In this document: positions 47,295 through 57,647 of the stretch, in pieces
Position numbering within the stretch: the stretch's first letter is position 1
Layout of the letters: the number at the start of each line of letters is the position of its first letter
Position numbers and translations under genes: made by a program
Notes under the pieces: model-generated
What the model was told of the DNA's origin: nothing
Database searches by the model: none
What the model saw: only the letters and a program-made list of their open reading frames with translations
Origin: Sphingomonas zeae
GTDB lineage: Bacteria; Pseudomonadota; Alphaproteobacteria; Sphingomonadales; Sphingomonadaceae
Assembly: GCF_014197135.1 (NCBI RefSeq)
Contig: NZ_JACIFA010000007.1
Span: 62,001-126,000 of the forward strand
Direction: 5' to 3'
DNA length: 64,000 nt

Positions 47295-47731
47295 AGAACG
47301 TGACCCATTTGCATTGGGGAGCGAACCCCGAGCGTCGTGTTTTCACAGCCTGAACAAATTGACTGAACCGCTATGCTTCGATATTGACCCCGACATATTT
47401 TTATGAAAAGTTTGTAAAGTCGAAGCACAAGCCTCTCCCGCGCCCGCGGGAATGGCCCACGCTAGGCTTCGATGCACGGTTGTGCGGGCACGATTCCCCC
47501 GCACGAGCGGGGACATTTTTACGCCGTCAAAGACGCCAATGCCAATGCTCTCGTGGGTTAGGCATGGGCCGATTTGACAGCCGAACGAAATCAGGGCCGC
47601 CGCGCCAACGACGGCCCTGATGGAGGCAGGCATCCCACCTCATGCTTCACAAAGCGTATGAGACTTTAGTGGGCCTCCGATTGCAAAGCAACCCGCCCTT
47701 GGTGCCGGAGCGGTAAGACTCAGAGGCTAAA
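47295..47731. other. 437-bp gene-poor stretch with CRISPR-like hairpins
   Basis: No credible gene on either strand; open frames here have no ribosome-binding site or recognisable sequence. It contains two hairpin units 61 bp apart (see 47433-47517), a short T-run after the second, and a weak GGAGGC..GCCTCC pairing around 47620-47680. Composition is slightly lower in GC than the flanks. No tRNA or tmRNA recognised. Confidence 0.6.
47433..47517 (+). repeat. Two degenerate type I-E-like CRISPR repeat relics, 61 bp apart
   Basis: Unit 1 (47433-47454) CTCTCCCGCGCCCGCGGGAATG and unit 2 (47494-47515) TTCCCCCGCACGAGCGGGGACA share the CCCGC..GCGGG hairpin at identical offsets. The 61-nt interval equals the 29-nt repeat plus 32-nt spacer of type I-E arrays. 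Unit 2 is close to a type I-E repeat. No cas genes are in the window. Alternative: unit 2 plus the following ATTTTT is a plain terminator. Confidence 0.35.
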
Positions 47732-47968
47732 ATGGCATACTACAAGTATGATCAGTATTTGCAAAAATCTAATAGCGACGCCTACGACCTGACCTATGGA
47801 CCCGGGGCCACTGTGCCGCATTCGGGCATTTATAGGTGCCAAGGCTGTGGTCGTGAGATTGCGTCTAACAAAGGCGACCCCTTCCCCCCTCAAAATCATC
47901 ATCAACATGCCACGAGCCAACCCATAAAATGGCGGCTTGCGGTCTATGCGGACCCTAGCCTTAAGTGA
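47732..47968 (+). CDS. Small zinc-finger-like protein
   Basis: 78 residues. Its core IYRCQGCGREIASNKGDPFPPQNHHQH has a CxxC pair and a dense His cluster, fitting a metal site. I recall uncharacterised small proteins with this pattern in bacteria but know no function. CAGAGG precedes the ATG. The frame is less GC-rich than the housekeeping genes nearby, which fits acquisition. Confidence 0.55.
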   Translation: MAYYKYDQYLQKSNSDAYDLTYGPGATVPHSGIYRCQGCGREIASNKGDPFPPQNHHQHATSQPIKWRLAVYADPSLK

Positions 47969-47975
47969 TGTAAGA

Positions 47976-47998
47976 CCGGCCAGCGTAAAGCTGGCCGG
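47976..47998. terminator. Bidirectional hairpin between convergent genes
   Basis: CCGGCCAGC-GTAAA-GCTGGCCGG, a perfect 9-bp stem between the stops of the zinc-finger-like gene and thiC. It lacks a T-run but is well placed to end both transcripts. Confidence 0.6.
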
Positions 47999-48001
47999 CT
48001 A

Positions 48002-49985
<1,984 letters not shown>

Positions 49986-50061
49986 TGGACCCTGCATAGG
50001 CGGAATTGCGGCGGATAAGAAGGGGTTTCGCGCCAGCACGCCTCCACATCCCGACGAAAGA

Positions 50062-50105
50062 CAAAAAAGCCCCGATCGGCCAGGGGACTAGGGACCGACC
50101 GGGGC
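50062..50105 (-). terminator. Strong Rho-independent terminator after ferritin-like operon
   Basis: Read on the minus strand: an 11-bp stem (GCCCCGGTCGG/CCGATCGGGGC with one wobble) followed immediately by TTTTTT. It lies about 25 bp after the stop of the second ferritin-like gene and is the clearest terminator in the window. Confidence 0.88.
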
Positions 50106-50130
50106 CAAGGAGCCCTTGGGAGGGAGAGGG

Positions 50131-51165
50131 TTATCCGCTGGCGGCGCTGGTGCGGACGGTGCCGTTCAGGCCGCCGGGGAAGAAGCCCCCGCCCGTCACC
50201 GCTGCCTTGTTTAGATAGACGACGTTCAACACCTGGCCCGGCGTGCGGACAAAGGCGATGGCGTTGGAATCGGCGGGCACGATGTTCGCCACCTGCTGGC
50301 CGTTGACGGTCGCCACGATGCCCTGATCGAGATCAGTCGACCCGTCGAGGCTGTCACGCGCGTCCGAAATCTTGCCCGCATTGGTGATGAGCGCCGCGTT
50401 GCTCAGCCCCTTGCGGTACAAGGTCGTGCGGACCAGACCGGCATGATAGGCCTCGGCCGCGTGGATGCCCGCCGCCGCCTCGATGAAGGTCTTGTTGGTC
50501 AGCAGGGTGACGCCGCCCATATAGGCGGTGACGCCGACATCCTCGAACAGAAAGGCGCCGAGCAGGAAATTCTCGTCCGAGGCGTAAGGGTCGAAGGTCG
50601 AGCCGCTCGTGATGACACCCGCCGCGACCGCCGCCGCGGTAAAGGCGCCGCTGGCGTCGCCCGACAGGTTGATCGCGGGCTGCGCCACCGCCGCGCTGCC
50701 CAGCGCGGTGCGCAGGAAGTTGACATGGGCGATCTCGTCATAGGCGATCTCGCGCGCATATTGCGCAACGATCGGGTCCTGGAACCGGACCTGGCGGGGC
50801 TGCCCGGCGCCATCGGTCGCGCTGGCGTTGATCGCAACCGCCCCTTGCGTGCCGGTGCCGCCGAGCAGCGACGAGGACAGGCCTGCACCGAACGCGGCAT
50901 AGCTATAGAATTGCGCTTCCAGATATTCGAGCTGGAGCGCGAAGTTCAGCACGTCGGCGTCCGTGACCGAACCGGTCGGAACGGTGGTCGGGGTGGGCGT
51001 GGGCACGACGATGACATCGTCGCCGTCGTCACCGCAGGCGCCCAGCATCGCCAGGCCGCCGACCGCACCCGCCCCGGCGGCCATGCGCATGAAACGGCGA
51101 CGATCGGACCGGCGCTTGGCGGAAGCCTCTTCGATGACGTCGAGAATGAAGCGTTCTTCGCTCAT
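50131..51165 (-). CDS. Exported ferritin-like domain protein, copy 2
   Basis: 344 residues. The N-terminus has RRRFMRMAAGAGAVGG, a twin-arginine-like signal after a short charged lead. Ferritin-like helical bundle with LEYLEAQFYSYAAFG and AREIAYDEIAHVNFLRTALG (acidic/His residues for a di-metal site), then HAAEAYHAGLVRTTLY. Homologues are called desiccation-related or ferritin-like. It is a tandem paralogue of the next gene; the pair shares most motifs. Probably periplasmic; role unproven. Confidence 0.85.
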   Translation of the reverse strand: MSEERFILDVIEEASAKRRSDRRRFMRMAAGAGAVGGLAMLGACGDDGDDVIVVPTPTPTTVPTGSVTDADVLNFALQLEYLEAQFYSYAAFGAGLSSSLLGGTGTQGAVAINASATDGAGQPRQVRFQDPIVAQYAREIAYDEIAHVNFLRTALGSAAVAQPAINLSGDASGAFTAAAVAAGVITSGSTFDPYASDENFLLGAFLFEDVGVTAYMGGVTLLTNKTFIEAAAGIHAAEAYHAGLVRTTLYRKGLSNAALITNAGKISDARDSLDGSTDLDQGIVATVNGQQVANIVPADSNAIAFVRTPGQVLNVVYLNKAAVTGGGFFPGGLNGTVRTSAASG

Positions 51166-51199
51166 GATTAAAATCCTCTCCAGAGGAGGAAAAAGGGGA

Positions 51200-52183
51200 T
51201 CAGTTCGCCACGCTGGCGCGCAGGGTGCCGTTGACGCCGGCCGGGAAGAACCCGCCGAGCGTGGCAGCCGCCTTGTTCAGGTACACGATGTTGAGCACCT
51301 GACCCGGCGAGCGGCTGAACGCGATGCCGTTCGAATCGAGCGGCACGATGTTGGACACCGGCTGCCCGTTGACGCTGGTCTGCGCGATCCCCTGGTCGAG
51401 GTCCGTCGCGCCGTCCAGGCTGTCGCGCGCATCCGAAATCTGGCCTGCGGCGGTAATCAGCGAGGATTGCGGGTTCGTGGCGGCATAGCCGCGCGCATAG
51501 AGTGTCGTGCGCACGATCGCGGCATGATAGGCCTCGACCGCCAATATGCCCGCCGCCGCCTGGAGGAAGGTCTTGTTGCTGATCAGCGGCGACGCACCCT
51601 TATAGGCGGTCACGCCGACATCTTCGAAGATATACGCGCCGAGCAGAAAGGCCGTCGGCGAGCTATAGGGATTGAAGGTGCCGCTGGTGATGACGCCCGC
51701 CGCCAGCGCCGCCGCGGTGAACGGGCCATTGGCATCGCCCGAAATGTTGATCGCCGGCTGCGCCACCGCCGCGCTGCCCAGCGCGGTACGCAGGAAGGCG
51801 ACATGCGCCGCTTCGTCCGCCGCGATCTCGCGCGCATATTGGCCCACGATCGCATCGTCGGCGATGCCGGTGGCGAAATTGACCTGCTGGCCGCCCGTCA
51901 CCGCGCCTTGCGTACCCGTGCCGGTCAACTGATTGGCGGCCAGCCCCGTGCCATTGGCGGCATAGGCATAGAATTGCGCTTCGAGATATTCGAGATTCAA
52001 CGCGAAATTCAAAATGTCGGTGTCGGTGATCGTCGCCTGTGCCCCGGCCTTGCTGGCCAGGCTGAACGCCGTCACGCCCGCCGCAGCCGCCCCCATCGCC
52101 GTTTTGAAGAATTCGCGCCGCAGGTTGCGGCGCTCGACTCGCGCGTCGAACGCGTCGAGCAGTTGTGCGCTTTCGGTCATCAT
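51200..52183 (-). CDS. Exported ferritin-like domain protein, copy 1
   Basis: 327 residues, the upstream member of the pair. The signal region (NLRREFFKTAMGAAAAGVTAF) also carries an RR pair. Matching helices LEYLEAQFYAYAANG, AREIAADEAAHVAFLRTALG and AVEAYHAAIVRTTLYARG. A GGGAGGAGC ribosome-binding site lies directly before the ATG. Both copies end in the same NGTLRAS/NGTVRTS type tail. Only 34 bp separate the genes, so they form an operon ending at the terminator at 50062. Confidence 0.85.
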   Translation of the reverse strand: MMTESAQLLDAFDARVERRNLRREFFKTAMGAAAAGVTAFSLASKAGAQATITDTDILNFALNLEYLEAQFYAYAANGTGLAANQLTGTGTQGAVTGGQQVNFATGIADDAIVGQYAREIAADEAAHVAFLRTALGSAAVAQPAINISGDANGPFTAAALAAGVITSGTFNPYSSPTAFLLGAYIFEDVGVTAYKGASPLISNKTFLQAAAGILAVEAYHAAIVRTTLYARGYAATNPQSSLITAAGQISDARDSLDGATDLDQGIAQTSVNGQPVSNIVPLDSNGIAFSRSPGQVLNIVYLNKAAATLGGFFPAGVNGTLRASVAN

Positions 52184-52380
52184 GCTCCTCCCGATCAGGA
52201 ACCGACGAAGAGTTATTCTGTTATAGTGAAACGATCAGAATTACTTTTCGCGGGGCCGGACCGAGAGATCGCCTGACAGCGAAATCTTGGTCAAACCGGG
52301 GTGGTAACGTGATGACCCCGCAAAAAGACCCATGAATTTAACAAAAATTACGTTCCGATCTTGAAATCGCGCCCAACTGG

Positions 52381-53358
52381 TCAAGGCGCAAGCCGAACCG
52401 ATTGCGCCTCGGCCAGATACACGGCGAAAAGATCGTCCGGGTCGCTCCACTGTGCGATCGGCGTCCAGCCGCCTGCGCGCAGCAGGATCTTTGCGTCGCG
52501 GGGGCCATATTTGTGGCTGTTCTCGGTGTGGATGGTTTCGCCCGCCGCTATGCTGAAGCGACGGCCCTCGATCGTGAAGTCGACATCGCGGGTCGCGGCG
52601 AGATGCATCTCGATCCGCGAGCGGTCGTCGTTCCAGATCGCCCGGTGGCAAAAGGCATCGACCGGGATGGTGCCATCCAGCTCGCGGTTGATCCGGTCGA
52701 GCAGGTTGCGGTTGAACGCCGCCGTCACCCCTTGCGCATCGTCATAGGCGGGAACCAGCAGGTCGCTGGGCTTGGTCCGGTCCATGCCGATCAGCAGCAT
52801 CGCCCCCTCGCCCAGCGATCCGCGCATCGCGCGCAGCAGGTCAGTGGCCATGGCGGGCGTCATGTTGCCGATGGTCGAGCCGGGGAAGAACCCCAGCTTG
52901 GGCGCGTCCGCCACCATCGCGGGCAGCGTCAGCGGGCGCATGAAATCGCCCTCCAGCGGATGGATGGGCAGGTCGGGAAAGGCCTGTTGCAGCCCGCGCG
53001 CGGATTCGCGCAGGAAGTCGCCCGAAATATCGATCGGCACATAGGCCGACGGTTCGACGCAGCGCAGCAGCACGGGCGTCTTGGTCGACGAGCCCGAACC
53101 GAACTCGACGACCGCCCGGCCCCGGCCGACATGCGCGATGAGTTCGGGGCACAGGGTCTTCAGGATCGCGGTTTCGGTGCGGGTGGGATAATATTCGGGC
53201 AGATCGGTAATCGCCTCGAACAGCTCCGAGCCGCGGCGGTCATAGAACCAGCGCGCGGGGATGGCGCGCGGGCGACGCTCCAGCCCGGCCAGGACATCGG
53301 CGCGAAAGGCAGGGTCGGCGAGCGACATCTGGCCGTCCTCGATCTCGGGCTTCAGCAT
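52381..53358 (-). CDS. egtD: L-histidine N-alpha-methyltransferase (ergothioneine)
   Basis: 325 residues of the EgtD family: RPRAIPARWFYDRRGSELFEAITDLPEYYPTRTE at the N-terminus, VVEFGSGSSTKTPVLL as SAM site, and FFPGSTIGNMTP. It trimethylates histidine to hercynine. Its ATG overlaps the egtB stop by a few bases (ATGCTGA), so translation is coupled to EgtB. Confidence 0.95.
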   Translation of the reverse strand: MLKPEIEDGQMSLADPAFRADVLAGLERRPRAIPARWFYDRRGSELFEAITDLPEYYPTRTETAILKTLCPELIAHVGRGRAVVEFGSGSSTKTPVLLRCVEPSAYVPIDISGDFLRESARGLQQAFPDLPIHPLEGDFMRPLTLPAMVADAPKLGFFPGSTIGNMTPAMATDLLRAMRGSLGEGAMLLIGMDRTKPSDLLVPAYDDAQGVTAAFNRNLLDRINRELDGTIPVDAFCHRAIWNDDRSRIEMHLAATRDVDFTIEGRRFSIAAGETIHTENSHKYGPRDAKILLRAGGWTPIAQWSDPDDLFAVYLAEAQSVRLAP

Positions 53359-54632
53359 GATGACAGGTCCTTTGCCAGACGGACGCCGGTGAATTGCCAG
53401 CGCTGATGGGGGTAGAAGAAGTTGCGATAGGAGGCGCGCGCGTGGCCGCGCGGCGTCGCGCAGCTTCCGCCGCGCAGCACGAACTGCCCGTTCATGAACT
53501 TCCCGTTATACTCGCCGACCGCGCCCTCGATCGCGTGGAAGCCGGGATAGGGGCGGTACGCGCTGCCGGTCCATTCCCAGACATCGCCGAAAAAGGCCGG
53601 ACCGCCGGATGAGGGGCGCGGCTCGATCGCGCCCGCCCCGTCGAGCTGATTGCCGCCCGCCGCGTCATGTGCCGCGGCCGCCGCCTCCCATTCGAACTCG
53701 GTCGGCAGGCGCGCGCCCGCCCAAGTGGCGAAGGCGTCCGCCTCGTAAAAGCTGACATGCGTGACCGGCGCGGCGGGGTCGATCGCGCGCCGCCCGTCCA
53801 GCCCGAACCGGGTCCAGCCGCCGTCGCGTTCTTCCCAATAGAGCGGCGCGGCGATCCCCTCGCCCTTCACCCAGGCCCAACCGTCCGACAGCCAGAGCCG
53901 CGCGTCGCGATAACCGCCATCGTCGATGAACTGCATCCATTCGGCATTGGTGACGGTGCGGTCGGCGATGGCATGGCGCTGAAGCAGGGCCTGATGACGC
54001 GGCCCCTCGCAGTCGAACGCAAAGCCCTGCCCGTCATGGCCGATCTCGACGATCCCGGCCTTGCCCTCGATCCAGCCGACCGGGCCGGGCATCGCAACCG
54101 GCGCCTTGGGCTGGGGCACATAGAGCGCGGGTTCGAGCGGGTTTTCGGAGAAGAGGTGGAGGATGTCGGTGACGAACAGCTCCTGATGCTGTTCCTCATG
54201 ATGGCACCCCAGCGCCACCAGCTCGCGCGCGACCTGCGGAAGCTCGGGCAGCGCCACCAGCAGCGCGGTGTCGACATGGGCGCGATAGGCGCGCACCTCG
54301 TCCAGCGTCGGCCGGGTAATCATCCCGCGACGGTGGCGCGCGTGGCGCTTGCCTTCCGCCTCGTAATAGCTGTTGAACAGGAAGGGAAAGCGCGGGTCGT
54401 GAAGCGCATAGCCGGGCACATGGTCGCGCAGCACGAAGGTTTCGAAGAACCAGGTCGTATGCGCCATGTGCCATTTGGCGGGCGAAGCGTCCGGCATCGA
54501 CTGGACGGTCGCGTCGGCATCGGAAAGCGGCTCGGCCAGCGCCAAAGTCAGGCCACGCACCGCGCGGTAACGTGACGCGAGATCATCGGCAGGCGTGGGA
54601 GCCGTCGCGGAGGACGGGACGAGGGTCGGCAT
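53352..54632 (-). CDS. egtB: Ergothioneine biosynthesis sulfoxide synthase
   Basis: 426 residues. An N-terminal DinB-like iron-binding part (AKWHMAHTTWFFETFVL, and HHEEQHQELFVTDIL with H-x3-H for iron) and a C-terminal formylglycine-generating-enzyme-like domain (TEFEWEAAA, FVLRGGSCATPRGHARASYRNFF). It joins hercynine to cysteine or gamma-Glu-Cys using O2. No egtC/egtE in the window. Its ribosome-binding site lies in a small hairpin (see 54638-54656). Confidence 0.95.
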   Translation of the reverse strand: MPTLVPSSATAPTPADDLASRYRAVRGLTLALAEPLSDADATVQSMPDASPAKWHMAHTTWFFETFVLRDHVPGYALHDPRFPFLFNSYYEAEGKRHARHRRGMITRPTLDEVRAYRAHVDTALLVALPELPQVARELVALGCHHEEQHQELFVTDILHLFSENPLEPALYVPQPKAPVAMPGPVGWIEGKAGIVEIGHDGQGFAFDCEGPRHQALLQRHAIADRTVTNAEWMQFIDDGGYRDARLWLSDGWAWVKGEGIAAPLYWEERDGGWTRFGLDGRRAIDPAAPVTHVSFYEADAFATWAGARLPTEFEWEAAAAAHDAAGGNQLDGAGAIEPRPSSGGPAFFGDVWEWTGSAYRPYPGFHAIEGAVGEYNGKFMNGQFVLRGGSCATPRGHARASYRNFFYPHQRWQFTGVRLAKDLSSC

Positions 54633-54637
54633 TGGGG

Positions 54638-54656
54638 CTCCCCAGACTATGGGGAG
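54638..54656 (-). promoter_or_regulatory. Hairpin covering the egtB ribosome-binding site
   Basis: On the message CTCCCC-ATAGTCT-GGGGAG, then CCCCA and the ATG. The GGGGAG arm is the Shine-Dalgarno sequence, so the fold would hide it. It could be an attenuator, or simply a small intercistronic hairpin after the adenosyltransferase gene. Confidence 0.45.
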
Positions 54657-54669
54657 GCCGGTCGGCCCT

Positions 54670-55233
54670 TTACCGTACCATGCGCGCCCCTCCTGGAACC
54701 CAAAGAACGTCCGATGCGCCGCTTTGGTTCATCGTGCGGGCGGCAACAAAGAGCCAATCGGACAATCGGTTGAGGTAAGCGAGCGCGGACGGGTTGATCG
54801 CTTCCTGATCGCCGAGCGCCACGGTCGCGCGCTCGGCCCGCCGGGTGATCGCGCGCGCCAGATGCAGATGTGCGGAAGCCGGACTACCGCCCGGCAGGAT
54901 GAAGCTGGTGAGCGGCGACAGCGCGGCGTTCATCGCGTCGATCTCCGCCTCCAGCCGTGCGACCTGTCCGGGCAGGATGCGCAGCGCCCCCTCGATCTCA
55001 CCGGGCGTCGCCAGGTCCGCACCCAGATCGAACAGGTCGTTCTGGATCATGGTCAACCGCCCGGCAAGCGGCCCTTCGACCGAGAGCAACGCCACGCCGA
55101 TCGCGCTGTTCGCCTCGTCCACCTCGCCGATCGCGACCATGCGGGGTTCGGCCTTGGAGCGGCGCGATCCGTCGACCAGCCCGGTCATGCCCTCGTCGCC
55201 GGTGCGGGTGTAGATTTTCGTCAGCTTGACCAA
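54670..55233 (-). CDS. ATP:cob(I)alamin adenosyltransferase (PduO type)
   Basis: 187 residues. The PduO signature KIYTRTGDEGMTGLVDGSRRSK begins at residue 5, with GEVDEANSAIG and the C-terminal ARAITRRAERATVAL. It makes adenosylcobalamin. It starts 5 nt after the twin-TM gene and is followed by egtB after 37 bp. Not the CobO/CobA type. Confidence 0.93.
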   Translation of the reverse strand: MVKLTKIYTRTGDEGMTGLVDGSRRSKAEPRMVAIGEVDEANSAIGVALLSVEGPLAGRLTMIQNDLFDLGADLATPGEIEGALRILPGQVARLEAEIDAMNAALSPLTSFILPGGSPASAHLHLARAITRRAERATVALGDQEAINPSALAYLNRLSDWLFVAARTMNQSGASDVLWVPGGARMVR

Positions 55234-55237
55234 GGGA

Positions 55238-55465
55238 TCAGGTCCGCCCCGCCATGAACAGCAACAGCACGACGACGGTGATCGCCAGCGCCTGGAAGAA
55301 GATGCGCTGCTGCATCATCCGGTTGGATTTCAGCTGCGACGCGGTCGGCCCCTCGCCCTTCGCCTCGGCCGTGGCTTCCTGGAGGAAGGTGATGATGCCG
55401 CGCACCAGCGCGACGACGGTGGCGAGCATCGCCGCGATCAACAGGATCACGAGAAAAGTGGTCAT
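55238..55465 (-). CDS. Twin-transmembrane (HIG1-like) small protein
   Basis: 75 residues from the ATG at 55465: two TM helices (VILLIAAMLATVVALVRGI and FFQALAITVVVLLLFMAG) joined by a polar loop with SNRMMQQRIFFQ, the HIG1/twin-TM pattern. Such proteins are associated with respiratory complexes. It is encoded just before the adenosyltransferase in many alphaproteobacteria, as I recall. Confidence 0.8.
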   Translation of the reverse strand: MTTFLVILLIAAMLATVVALVRGIITFLQEATAEAKGEGPTASQLKSNRMMQQRIFFQALAITVVVLLLFMAGRT

Positions 55466-55475
55466 GAGGCGGAGC

Positions 55476-56339
55476 TTACGCCTCCCCCAGCCGAAATCCA
55501 GCGGGAAGCATATTGCGCCGCAGCGCATCCGCCAGCGCGCGGCCGTCTCCACCGCCCTCGCGCATGACCGCCAGCGCGGGCGCGCCGTGCCGCTTGGCCA
55601 GTCGCTCCCCATCCGCCCCGACGATCAGCGGATGATGGTGGTAGAGCGGCGTCTTCAGTCCGAGCAGCGCCTGGAGCAGCCGGTGGACATGAGTCGCCTC
55701 GAACAGATCGGCCCCGCGCACCACATGCGTGACGCCCTGCGCGGCATCGTCCACCGTCACCGCCAGATGATAGCTTGACGGCGCATCCTTGCGCGCCAGG
55801 ATCACGTCGCCCTGGGCGAGCGGGTCGGCGGCGACCTCCCCCGCATATTCGTCCCGCCACGTCAGCGGCCCGGCTCGCTCGACCGCCAGCGCCATGTCCA
55901 GCCGCCAGCCATGCGGCTCCCCCATCCGCGCGGCGCGCGTCGCGGGCGACAAATGACGGCACGTCCCGGGATAAAGCGGCGTGGCCCCATGCGGCGCAGA
56001 CAGGCTGGCGGCGATCTCCGCGCGGGTGCAGAAACACGGGTAGAGCAGATCGGCCAGCCGTCCTTGCGCCGCCGCATAGAGATCCAGCCGCTCCGACTGG
56101 AAGGACAGCTCGTCCCATTCCAGCCCCAGCCATTCCAGATCGCGCAAGATGGCGTCGACATGCTCGGGCCGACTGCGCGTGCCGTCGATATCCTCGATCC
56201 TGAGCAGGAAGCGCCCGCCGCCCGCCCGCGCCAGATCATGGGCGCGAACCGCCGACAGCGCATGGCCCAGATGCAGCCGCCCGGTCGGGCTGGGCGCGAA
56301 CCGGGTCACGGGCTGCGCCGTCCGGCTCTCACCACTCAT
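55476..56339 (-). CDS. gluQ: Glutamyl-Q tRNA(Asp) synthetase
   Basis: 287 residues from the ATG at 56339 (GAGGGCGGGCG upstream). Class I synthetase catalytic core only: FAPSPTGRLHLGHALSA (HIGH motif as HLGH), RIEDIDGTRSRPEH and ERLAKRHGAPA (KMSKS-like). It lacks the anticodon-binding domain of GluRS, as expected for the enzyme that attaches glutamate to queuosine in tRNA-Asp. Confidence 0.93.
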   Translation of the reverse strand: MSGESRTAQPVTRFAPSPTGRLHLGHALSAVRAHDLARAGGGRFLLRIEDIDGTRSRPEHVDAILRDLEWLGLEWDELSFQSERLDLYAAAQGRLADLLYPCFCTRAEIAASLSAPHGATPLYPGTCRHLSPATRAARMGEPHGWRLDMALAVERAGPLTWRDEYAGEVAADPLAQGDVILARKDAPSSYHLAVTVDDAAQGVTHVVRGADLFEATHVHRLLQALLGLKTPLYHHHPLIVGADGERLAKRHGAPALAVMREGGGDGRALADALRRNMLPAGFRLGEA

Positions 56340-56449
56340 CGCCCGCCCTCTTGACCGCGATTCCAATCCCATGCTGTCATAGCGCTCAGTGTCATAGCCA
56401 TGTCACGCGCTTGCGCGAATAGCGTCGGCGTACCACGAAGGGAGGAGCT

Positions 56450-57016
56450 GTGTTTCATCCCGACTTGATCCGACACCCGGACTCGTGTCCGGCTCTTGTG
56501 CTGAACGCCGATTATACGCCGCTGTCTTATTATCCGCTGTCGGTCTGGCCTTGGCAGACCGCCGTGAAGGCCGTGTTCCTCGACCGGGTGGATATCGTCG
56601 CCCATTACGAACGCGAGGTGCGCAGCCCGACCGCCAAGGTCAAGCTGCCCTCGGTCATCGCGCTCAAGCAGTTCGTGAAGCCGTCGCAATTCCCGGCCTT
56701 CACCCGCTTCAACCTGTTCCTGCGCGACCGCTTCTCCTGCCAATATTGCGGATCGCACCGCGACCTGACCTTCGACCATGTCATCCCGCGCGCCCAAGGC
56801 GGCCGCACGACCTGGGAGAATGTCGTCACTGCCTGCGCGCCATGCAACTTGAAAAAGGGCGGGCGCACGCCGCGCCAGGCGGCGATGCCGCTGCATATCG
56901 AGCCGATCCGCCCGACCAACTGGCATTTGCAGGAACATGGCCGCAGCTTCCCGCCCAATTATCTGCATGAAACATGGCACGACTGGCTGTATTGGGACGT
57001 TGAGCTGGAAGCGTAA
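56450..57016 (+). CDS. HNH endonuclease domain protein
   Basis: 188 residues from a GTG at 56450 with GGAGGAGC upstream. The HNH core is FSCQYCGSHRDLTFDHVIPRAQGGRTTWENVVTACAPCNLKKGGRT with two CxxC pairs that hold zinc. Otherwise there is an N-terminal ALVLNADYTPLSYYPLSVW block typical of a widely conserved alphaproteobacterial HNH family. Biological role unproven; not linked to a visible methylase or phage. Confidence 0.88.
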   Translation: MFHPDLIRHPDSCPALVLNADYTPLSYYPLSVWPWQTAVKAVFLDRVDIVAHYEREVRSPTAKVKLPSVIALKQFVKPSQFPAFTRFNLFLRDRFSCQYCGSHRDLTFDHVIPRAQGGRTTWENVVTACAPCNLKKGGRTPRQAAMPLHIEPIRPTNWHLQEHGRSFPPNYLHETWHDWLYWDVELEA

Positions 57017-57034
57017 CGAAGCCGGGAGTGTCGA

Positions 57035-57493
57035 ATGCGTGGATGGGCCAGGAGCCTGACGAGCCTGGGGTTGATGGCGCTGGCCGCCACCACCACCGCC
57101 TGTGGCAAGAAGGAAGAAAACCGCGCCGAGGCCGACCGTGCCGCCGCCAAGGCGGGCTTCGTACCGCCCTCCGTCACCTCCCGCGTCGACTTCGGCAGCA
57201 TGATGGCGCGCCGCTTTCGCGAACTGGACCGCGACGGCAACGACATCATCACCCGTGACGAAATGCCCACCACCAATTCGCGCCTGTGGGAACTCGACCG
57301 CAACAAGGACGGCGAAATCACCGAAAGCGAATTCTTCGAGGGGATGCTGGCGCGTTTCGACCGGATGGACCTGAACCGCGACGGCACCGTGACGTCGGAA
57401 GAGCGGGAAGCTTCGCGCACCGAACGGCCTGCCGCACCGAGCAACCCGGTCGCGACGGGGGCAAATACGACCATGCCGGGGAACGCCAACTGA
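57035..57493 (+). CDS. EF-hand calcium-binding lipoprotein
   Basis: 152 residues. Lipoprotein signal (SLTSLGLMALAATTTAC) and three EF-hand loops: DRDGNDIITRDE, DRNKDGEITESE and DLNRDGTVTSEE, each with the D-x-D/N-x-D/G spacing. Likely a calcium-responsive periplasmic protein. The tail is Pro/Asn-rich. The 154-bp gap that follows is AT-rich for this genome and carries the ppc promoter region. Confidence 0.85.
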   Translation: MRGWARSLTSLGLMALAATTTACGKKEENRAEADRAAAKAGFVPPSVTSRVDFGSMMARRFRELDRDGNDIITRDEMPTTNSRLWELDRNKDGEITESEFFEGMLARFDRMDLNRDGTVTSEEREASRTERPAAPSNPVATGANTTMPGNAN

Positions 57494-57610
57494 GGCGCTG
57501 GCATCGTCCGCAAGGATGCGGCCATGGCCGGGCAAACACTCGGTTGGGACTAAGCAATATAACAAGCCAAGTCGCAAAAATATTATACCAAAATTGCCCC
57601 ATTCAATCGG

Positions 57611-57641
57611 TTGACGCGCTTCCTATTGCGTTGCAGCAATA
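57611..57641 (+). promoter_or_regulatory. Possible ppc promoter
   Basis: TTGACG at 57611-57616 inside an unusually AT-rich gap, with a poor -10 (GCAATA at 57636-57641) after a 19-bp spacer. Only the -35 is convincing. Confidence 0.25.
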
Positions 57642-57647
57642 GCGCCC

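Noticed and set aside
47343..47633. 96-codon minus-strand frame in the gene-poor stretch
   Set aside because: No ribosome-binding site, no recognisable domain, and it covers the CRISPR-like hairpins.
47673..47727. Possible tRNA or tmRNA piece (GCCTCCG..CAGAGGC)
   Set aside because: Only 55 nt between arms, one mismatch, no T- or D-arm; too short for a tRNA and lacking tmRNA features.
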